NCBI GenBank assembly: GCA_965215295.1
Contig: OZ244045.1
Location: forward strand, 3,844,001 to 3,908,000
DNA length: 64,000 nt
Source: HK1 sp965215295
Lineage (GTDB): Bacteria > Pseudomonadota > Gammaproteobacteria > HK1
Reading direction: 5' to 3'
In this document: piece after piece, positions 59,561 through 64,000 of the stretch
Layout: each line of letters opens with the position of its first letter
How positions within the stretch are numbered: the stretch's first letter is position 1
Notes under the pieces: generated by a model
The model's input: only the letters and a program-made list of their open reading frames with translations
What the model was told of the DNA's origin: nothing
Database searches by the model: none
Made by a program: the position numbers and the translations under genes

Positions 59561-59770
59561 TCGACGTGGTGATGCTCCGTCATGCCGTGACCGCGTGGAA
59601 CGAAGCCGGGCGCATCCAGGGCCGCACCGACGTGCCGCTCTGTCTCGACCGGTGGCTCGGCGAGGCGGTGGGGGAGCATGGAAGATGATCGACGTGGTGA
59701 TGCTCCGTCACGCCGTGACCGCGTGGAACGAATCCGGGCGCATCCAGGGCCGCACCGACGTGCCGCTCTG
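59516..59770 (+). repeat. duplicated glycosyltransferase / phosphatase junction
   Basis: 128 bp unit, copy 1 59516-59643 and copy 2 59644-59770, with only a few substitutions. Each holds the last 14 codons of the glycosyltransferase, the ATGA overlap and the first 28-29 codons of the phosphatase. Confidence 0.97.
59557..59688 (+). pseudogene. chimeric 43-codon ORF from the junction duplication
   Basis: Starts at the original phosphatase ATG, reads the first 29 phosphatase residues (LRHAVTAWNEAGRIQG), then crosses into the duplicated glycosyltransferase end (DRWLGEAVGEHGR) and stops at the same TGA. It keeps the ribosome-binding context, so it may be translated, but cannot fold as a phosphatase. 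Confidence 0.8.
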
Positions 59771-60281
59771 CGAATCCGGGCGCCGGGCGGTCACCGGGCG
59801 TCGCCTCCCCGCGCGGTTCCAATCGTATGGAGTGCATTCGAGCCCGCTTGCCCGGGCGGTGGAGACCGTGGCGTTGCTCGGGCTCGGGGCGCCGGTGCTC
59901 GATCGCCGCCTCATGGAGATGGACTGGGGCGATTGGGAAGGACGGACGCGCGTCTCGGTCGCGGCGGCCGATCCGTGCGGGGTTGCCCGCAACGAGGCGA
60001 GGGGACCGGACTTCCGGCCGCCGGGCGGCGAGAGTCCGCGCGAGCTGCAGGCCCGGGTCGTCGACTGGGCCCGGAGCGCCACCCGCTCGCCGCCGGGGGT
60101 GGTCGCGGTGACCCACAAGGGCGTCATCAAGGCGACGATGGGGCTCGCCCGGGGATGGGACCTCACCGGCAAGTCCCCGGTACGCCTCGACTGGTCCTGC
60201 GCGCACCGCTTCCGGTTCGATCCGGAGACCGGGGCATTCACGCTGGACGAGCCGAACATCCGTCTCGAACGCGATGGGTAG
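59685..60281 (+). CDS. histidine phosphatase family protein (phosphoglycerate mutase-like)
   Basis: 198 residues from ATG 59685, the second copy of the duplicated start. The catalytic motif is LRHAVTAWNE (RHA instead of RHG), then HSSPLARAVETVALLG, EMDWGDWEGRT and the second His in VVAVTHKGVIKA. Small-molecule or sugar phosphatases of this type occur in glycan loci. The next gene begins 6 bp later. Confidence 0.9.
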   Translation: MIDVVMLRHAVTAWNESGRIQGRTDVPLCESGRRAVTGRRLPARFQSYGVHSSPLARAVETVALLGLGAPVLDRRLMEMDWGDWEGRTRVSVAAADPCGVARNEARGPDFRPPGGESPRELQARVVDWARSATRSPPGVVAVTHKGVIKATMGLARGWDLTGKSPVRLDWSCAHRFRFDPETGAFTLDEPNIRLERDG

Positions 60282-60287
60282 TCCCGC

Positions 60288-61457
60288 ATGACCGGTCCGG
60301 CGACCGTGCCCAGGGTCATGATCTGGGTCCAGCACCTGTTGGGGATCGGTCATCGGCGCCGCGCCGCCGCCATCGCGCGGACCCTCGCCGAGCGCGGGGT
60401 GGATGTCGCATTCGCGACCGGGGGCGCGGGGGCGCCGGAGGTCGATCCCGAGCGCGTTCGCGTCGTCCCGCTCCCGGCCGCCCGCGCGGCGGACACGGGC
60501 TTTCGCGTGCTCGTGGACCCGCACGGCCGGGAGGTCGACGATGCCTGGCGCTCCGCCCGTCGAGACATGCTGCTCGCCGCGTTCGCGGCGCACGCACCGC
60601 ACGTGCTGGTCACCGAGACGTATCCCTTCGGACGGCGGCTGCTGCGTTTCGAGCTCGAACCGCTCGTCGACCATGCCCGTGCCGCGCGATGCCGTCTCGT
60701 GTGCTCGGTTCGCGACGTATTGCAGCCGCTGTCGACACCGGCCAGGGCGCGGGCCGCGGCCGAATGCGTGCTGGCGTGCTACCACACGGTGCTGGTGCAT
60801 GGCGATCCCGCGTTCGTGAGGCTCGACGCCAGCTTCCCCGAGGCCGGACGGATCCGGGAGCGCATCCGCTATACGGGGTACGTCGCGGGGGAGGAGGGAC
60901 CGGCGGCACCGTCCGGGGTGGGCGAGGACGAGATCGTCGTCTCCGCCGGCGGCGGAGCGGTCGCGCACCGGTTGGTGGACGCCGCACTGGGGAGCGCGCG
61001 CCGCGACCCCGGCCGGCGGTGGCGGATCCTGGTCGGTCCGAATGCCGGTGCGGATGCCCTGGCCGGCTGGCGCCGGGCCGCACCGCCGAACGTGCTCGTG
61101 GAGCCGAACCGCGCCGACTTCCGATCGGCCCTCTCCCGCGCACGGGTATCCGTCTCCCAGGCGGGCTACAACACCGTCGCCGATCTCCTGGCCACCGGCG
61201 CACGGGCGGTACTCGTGCCGTTCTCCGCCGATGGCGAGCGCGAGCAGTCGATCCGGGCCCGGGTTCTCGCCGAAGCGGGGCTCGCGCGGATGATCGAGGA
61301 AGATCGGCTGACCCCCGGGACGTTGCTCGAAGCAGTCCGGCGTGCAGCCGCACCGGCCACGCCGCCGTGTTCCCGGATTCGGCTCGACGGCGCCGGTGAG
61401 AGCGCCGACGCCATCGTCGAGATCGCCCGTGGCGTTATCGACTCGCCCCGACGCTGA
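60288..61457 (+). CDS. MurG-like glycosyltransferase, second copy of the COG4671 type
   Basis: 389 residues. MIWVQHLLGIGHRRRAAAIARTLAERG is the N-terminal loop, and AGYNTVADLLATGARAVLVPF is the donor-side motif equivalent to the GGYNTFCE segment of the 55866 protein. Together they suggest two related transferases acting on the same or successive sugars. It is the last of the five coupled genes; two minus-strand genes follow. Confidence 0.85.
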   Translation: MTGPATVPRVMIWVQHLLGIGHRRRAAAIARTLAERGVDVAFATGGAGAPEVDPERVRVVPLPAARAADTGFRVLVDPHGREVDDAWRSARRDMLLAAFAAHAPHVLVTETYPFGRRLLRFELEPLVDHARAARCRLVCSVRDVLQPLSTPARARAAAECVLACYHTVLVHGDPAFVRLDASFPEAGRIRERIRYTGYVAGEEGPAAPSGVGEDEIVVSAGGGAVAHRLVDAALGSARRDPGRRWRILVGPNAGADALAGWRRAAPPNVLVEPNRADFRSALSRARVSVSQAGYNTVADLLATGARAVLVPFSADGEREQSIRARVLAEAGLARMIEEDRLTPGTLLEAVRRAAAPATPPCSRIRLDGAGESADAIVEIARGVIDSPRR

Positions 61458-61493
61458 ATGCGACGGGCCGAGGCACTGCGAATTCGTGTGTCC

Positions 61494-61598
61494 CTACTTC
61501 GGTTTCGGCGGGGGCGGCGCCGGACGCGGAGGAGGTGGAGGAGGTGGCGGATTGGGCGGTCTCGGTGGACGGCCAGTGGAACCCCTAGGTCCCGGCAT
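61494..61598 (-). CDS. 34-residue proline-rich peptide
   Basis: A very small gene with a strong AAGGAGGT site five bases before ATG 61598. The product is a basic start (MPGPRGSTGRPP) followed by almost pure proline with Arg and Lys (runs of eight Pro, ending PPPPKPK). It begins 12 bp after the stop of the SLATT-like gene, so the two form one unit. The peptide could bind SH3-like or membrane surfaces; function unknown. The ribosome-binding site is the main reason to call it. Confidence 0.6.
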   Translation of the reverse strand: MPGPRGSTGRPPRPPNPPPPPPPPRPAPPPPKPK

Positions 61599-61609
61599 CG
61601 TGACCTCCT

Positions 61610-62122
61610 TCAGGACGCATATCGATCGGTCATCACCTTGTACGCGATCTCTGCGCTCTTCTCGTTCAACCGCTGGTCCTCCCGAATGTCGGAATCGCCA
61701 GCCCGTCCGGTCACCTTCAGCGTTCTGTCTGCGAGCTTTCGGATCTGGTTCCGTATCTCGGCGTCGTTCGAGTCCATCCGGTCGACAGCGCTCCACAAAT
61801 CTCGCCACCGATTCTCCAGATCGCCACATTCGACGCTGATCGTATGCAGGATGGCCGCCTTCTTCGCGTCATCCGACACCAGATTCCAGATTGCGATAAC
61901 CGCGATCAGCACGCTTGCAAGCTCTGCAATCCACTGGAACCCCTCGGGAAGCAGATTGAAGAAGTCGGTGATGCCTCCAGCCGCCGCAACCAGCAATGCG
62001 AACCGAAGTAGCTGGTGATTGCGCCGGTGCCGGTCGGAAAGTGCGGCGTAGTATCGTCCCAGCCGCGCGGCATCCAGAAAGCCTTGCCACACCTCGTTTC
62101 GGGTTTGCTCGCTGACGTTCAT
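61610..62122 (-). CDS. two-TM SLATT-like protein
   Basis: 170 residues from ATG 62122 with AGGAGG six bases upstream. An N-terminal amphipathic helix (EVWQGFLDAARLGRYYAALSD), two TM helices (about 44-62, LLRFALLVAAAGGITDFF, and 70-90, IAELASVLIAVIAIWNLV), then a long cytoplasmic helical region (LENRWRDLWSAVDRMDSNDAEI). This is the layout of SLATT/SMODS-associated 2TM effector proteins, predicted pore formers in defence systems. No SMODS, SLOG or nuclease partner gene is present. G+C is lower than in its neighbours. Confidence 0.65.
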   Translation of the reverse strand: MNVSEQTRNEVWQGFLDAARLGRYYAALSDRHRRNHQLLRFALLVAAAGGITDFFNLLPEGFQWIAELASVLIAVIAIWNLVSDDAKKAAILHTISVECGDLENRWRDLWSAVDRMDSNDAEIRNQIRKLADRTLKVTGRAGDSDIREDQRLNEKSAEIAYKVMTDRYAS

Positions 62123-62272
62123 GGAGTAGCCTCCTACGTCATGGGCCACTGGATTCTACGCGCGATCGGTCGGGACTGCACAAACCGGATCGGCCACCGG
62201 CGTTCCTCTGGTCGCCTGGAGCCTTGAGCGATTCGGGATCGGAGCGGCACCATCCTGAAATCCTCCGTTCCT

Positions 62273-62357
62273 CCGGCGGATGCCGTTCGATCATGTGAAC
62301 GGCGCACCCGCCGCGGGCAACGTGCGCTACCGGCGGATGCCGTTCGGTCATGTGAAC
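62273..62357. repeat. 28 bp direct repeat flanking a REP-like hairpin
   Basis: 62273-62300 and 62330-62357 both read CCGGCGGATGCCGTTCG followed by (A/G)TCATGTGAAC. The hairpin-like element 62308-62336 between and partly over them resembles 27725-27753. The 62123-62421 gap has no supported gene. Confidence 0.85.
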
Positions 62358-62421
62358 CCGTTGTTCGTTGACTCGCCATCACCATCGGCGAAATCGTCCC
62401 GCCGATCGGTTTGACCCGCCA

Positions 62422-63177
62422 ATGGACTGGTCCGATCTCGACCGCGAGCTGGACGCATGGCACGCCGAAGGCCGGGTCGCCACGCTGTGGTGGCGCGACG
62501 ACGATGCCGAGGCGCCGACCCCGGCCCTCGACCGCCTCTCCGCACTGGCTCGCGAGCACGGCGTCACGGTGGGGCTCGCGGTCGTCCCCGCCCTCGCGCA
62601 GCCCTCGCTCGTGCCGTGGCTCGAATCGGCGCGTGTCCAGGTGCTCCAGCACGGGTGGGCGCATCGAAGCCACTCCACGGAGGGAGAGAAGAAGATGGAG
62701 CTCGGACCCCACCGCGCCTCCAGCGTGGTGACGGCCGAGCTGTCGGAGGGCTCGAACCGGCTGCGCGGGCTGGCCGGTTCGCGGTGCCTCCCCGTGCTCG
62801 TCCCCCCGTGGAACCGGATCGATCCGGCACTGATCCCGGCCCTTCCGCACGCCGGGTTCGGCGGCCTGTCCGCGTACGGTCCCCGTCCGGCGGCGATGCC
62901 GGTTCCGGGGCTCCGGCAGACGAACTGCCACGTGGACGTGGTGGACTGGCGGGGCGGGCGGGGGTTCGTCGGGTGCGGCCAGGCGCTCGCCGCGATGGTC
63001 GGTCATCTTGCGGCGCGGCGGATGGGGTCGGTGGACCCGATCGAGCCGACCGGGCTCCTGACCCACCACGCGGTCCACGAGGAGGCGACCTGGACGTTCA
63101 TCGCCCGAATGTTCGAGCGGACCCGGCATCATCCCGCCGCCCGCTGGCTCATGCCGGGCGAAGCGATACTCGGATGA
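62422..63177 (+). CDS. polysaccharide deacetylase-like protein
   Basis: 251 residues from ATG 62422. The N-terminal TLWWRDDDAEAPTPAL carries the Asp of a carbohydrate esterase 4-like site and VLQHGWAHRSHS the His-x3-His pair; LVPPWNRIDPALIPAL is the motif following in this subfamily. Probably removes acetyl groups from the glycan built by the nearby transferases; there is no signal peptide, so it would act in the cytoplasm. The last few codons are duplicated downstream. Confidence 0.82.
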   Translation: MDWSDLDRELDAWHAEGRVATLWWRDDDAEAPTPALDRLSALAREHGVTVGLAVVPALAQPSLVPWLESARVQVLQHGWAHRSHSTEGEKKMELGPHRASSVVTAELSEGSNRLRGLAGSRCLPVLVPPWNRIDPALIPALPHAGFGGLSAYGPRPAAMPVPGLRQTNCHVDVVDWRGGRGFVGCGQALAAMVGHLAARRMGSVDPIEPTGLLTHHAVHEEATWTFIARMFERTRHHPAARWLMPGEAILG

Positions 63178-63278
63178 TGGAGCACACTGCCTCGGATGCG
63201 CCCGCCACCCCGGCGCTCCGCGGAGCGCCTGCTCCTCTTCAGATACTCGGATGATGGAGCACACCGCCTCGCATGCGC
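63165..63278 (+). repeat. tandem duplication of the deacetylase gene end
   Basis: 63165-63201 and 63242-63278 share GATACTCGGATGATGGAGCAC followed by AC(T/C)GCCTCG and ATGCG, 77 bp apart. Copy 1 includes the last three codons and stop of the gene. Confidence 0.93.
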
Positions 63279-63352
63279 TTCTACCGTGTCCCGCGAGCGT
63301 TCGCCGCGGGTTCGGGGCCGTGGTGTGACGAGGGATCGGGCGGGGTGGGGGC

Positions 63353-64000
63353 ATGACCGGCGAACCGCACGCGCCCGGGCTTCATCCGCTCCCCGGCGGC
63401 GGCCACCTGGCCTACCGCTTCCTGCCGGGACGCGACCCGACGGTGGTGTTCCTCTGTGGCTACGCGTCGGAGATGTCCGGGACCAAGGCGCGGTTCCTGC
63501 ACCGCGTCTGCGTCGAGGCCGGCCATGCGTACCTGCGGTTCGACTATCGCGGACGCGGCGCATCGTCCGGGCGCTTCGAAGAGGGCACCGTCGGTTCCTG
63601 GGCCGACGACGCCTGCGCGGTCATCGAGGCGGTCACGCGAGGCCCGCTCGTTCTCGTCGGGTCGAGCATGGGCGGGTGGATCATGCTGCTCGTCGCACGC
63701 CGTCTGCCCGGACGGGTGCGGGCCCTGGTCGGCGTCGCCGCCGCTCCCGACTTCACCGAGGACCGGATGTGGGCGCGGATGTCCGAGAGCGAGCGCGAGA
63801 CGCTGGCGACCCGGGGCGTCGTCCACGTTCCGAGCGAGTATTCGGACGAGCCGTATCCGGTCACGCGGCGCCTCATCGAGGACGGCCGCGAGCAGTTGCA
63901 GTTGCGGGACCGGATCCCCTTCGATGGCCCGGTGCGCCTCATCCACGGCTATCGCGACCGGGACGTGCCGTGGCAGACATCGCTCCGCCTCGCCTCGCGG
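63353..64000 (+). CDS. alpha/beta hydrolase, 3' end outside the window
   Basis: 216 codons are visible from ATG 63353 (preceded by GGGGTGGGGG). The alpha/beta hydrolase signs are the oxyanion strand VVFLCGYASEMSGTKA, YLRFDYRGRGASSG, the nucleophile elbow VGSSMGGW (Ser) and, near the edge, PVRLIHGYRDRDVPW where the acid residue lies. The catalytic His is beyond the window. This subfamily (about 250-270 residues) occurs in glycan and lipid loci. It is the last gene here, probably in the same unit as the deacetylase. Confidence 0.88.
   Translation, partial: MTGEPHAPGLHPLPGGGHLAYRFLPGRDPTVVFLCGYASEMSGTKARFLHRVCVEAGHAYLRFDYRGRGASSGRFEEGTVGSWADDACAVIEAVTRGPLVLVGSSMGGWIMLLVARRLPGRVRALVGVAAAPDFTEDRMWARMSESERETLATRGVVHVPSEYSDEPYPVTRRLIEDGREQLQLRDRIPFDGPVRLIHGYRDRDVPWQTSLRLASR

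Noticed and set aside
1..64000. Selenoprotein gene with in-frame TGA to go with selABC
   Set aside because: None of the recognised genes shows a family motif continuing through a TGA; no fdh, selD or SECIS-like case was found by reading.

Overview
The window is chromosomal DNA of high G+C (roughly 68-70% by eye) from a proteobacterium, most probably a gammaproteobacterium of Chromatiales/Ectothiorhodospiraceae type. The pointers are the order zapA - 6S RNA - fau, the pepP-ubiH-ubiI order, a tkt-gap-pgk sugar-phosphate block, MSHA-type pilus genes and a selA-selB-selC cluster. The taxon is inferred from gene order and family, not from a search.

Layout. 1-1.7 kb: end of a DUF3047-like gene, a TerB-like protein and a small membrane protein. 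1.8-5.2 kb: selenocysteine machinery on the minus strand, with the selB stop codon lying inside the tRNA-Sec gene. 5.3-9.8 kb: Uma2 nuclease, radical SAM protein, rpiA, ilvA. 9.9-11.9 kb: two copies of a small membrane/coiled-coil gene on either side of an IS481-type transposase. 11.9-13.9 kb: EVE protein, fau, 6S RNA, zapA and a ZapB-like coiled coil behind a good sigma70 promoter. 14.1-19.7 kb: pepP, ubiH, ubiI, a 70-75 bp repeat array, purC. 19.7-27.6 kb: a catalytically dead HtrA-like protein, pgk, mntA-hepT, a lone nucleotidyltransferase between two copies of the gap 3' end, gap, an AT-rich GIY-YIG-like gene, tkt. 28.0-30.5 kb: vapBC and a tyrS with an internal insertion. 31.3-49.0 kb: a type IV pilus (MSHA-like) cluster (secretin, TPR protein, ATPase, platform protein, PilM/N-, PilO- and PilP-like proteins, PilX-like protein, two prepilins), with an ABC transporter (permease and ATPase) split around the last prepilin. 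49.1-49.8 kb: a second vapBC. 50.2-55.5 kb: an ABC exporter-like protein with a degenerate, expanded nucleotide-binding domain, a cyclic-nucleotide-binding protein, an HD-type hydrolase and, convergent, a membrane class III nucleotidyl cyclase. 55.9-64 kb: glycosyltransferases, a histidine phosphatase, a polysaccharide deacetylase-like protein and an alpha/beta hydrolase that runs off the end, probably a surface-glycan locus. It is interrupted by a minus-strand pair: a two-TM SLATT-like protein and a 34-residue proline-rich peptide.

Two themes run through the window. First, many gene ends or gene-gene junctions are followed by a diverged tandem copy of themselves (after the 1.1 kb membrane gene, pepP, ubiI, pgk, gap, mshG, the HD gene, a glycosyltransferase and the deacetylase). 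These copies make up much of the spacer DNA and have separated genes that once overlapped by ATGA or GTGA. Second, small accessory modules (toxin-antitoxin pairs, a GIY-YIG gene, membrane/coiled-coil genes, SLATT-like pair) sit between housekeeping genes, and two of them are clearly AT-rich. The most interesting functional candidates are the degenerate ABC / cNMP-binding / HD / cyclase module and the SLATT-like plus proline-rich pair.
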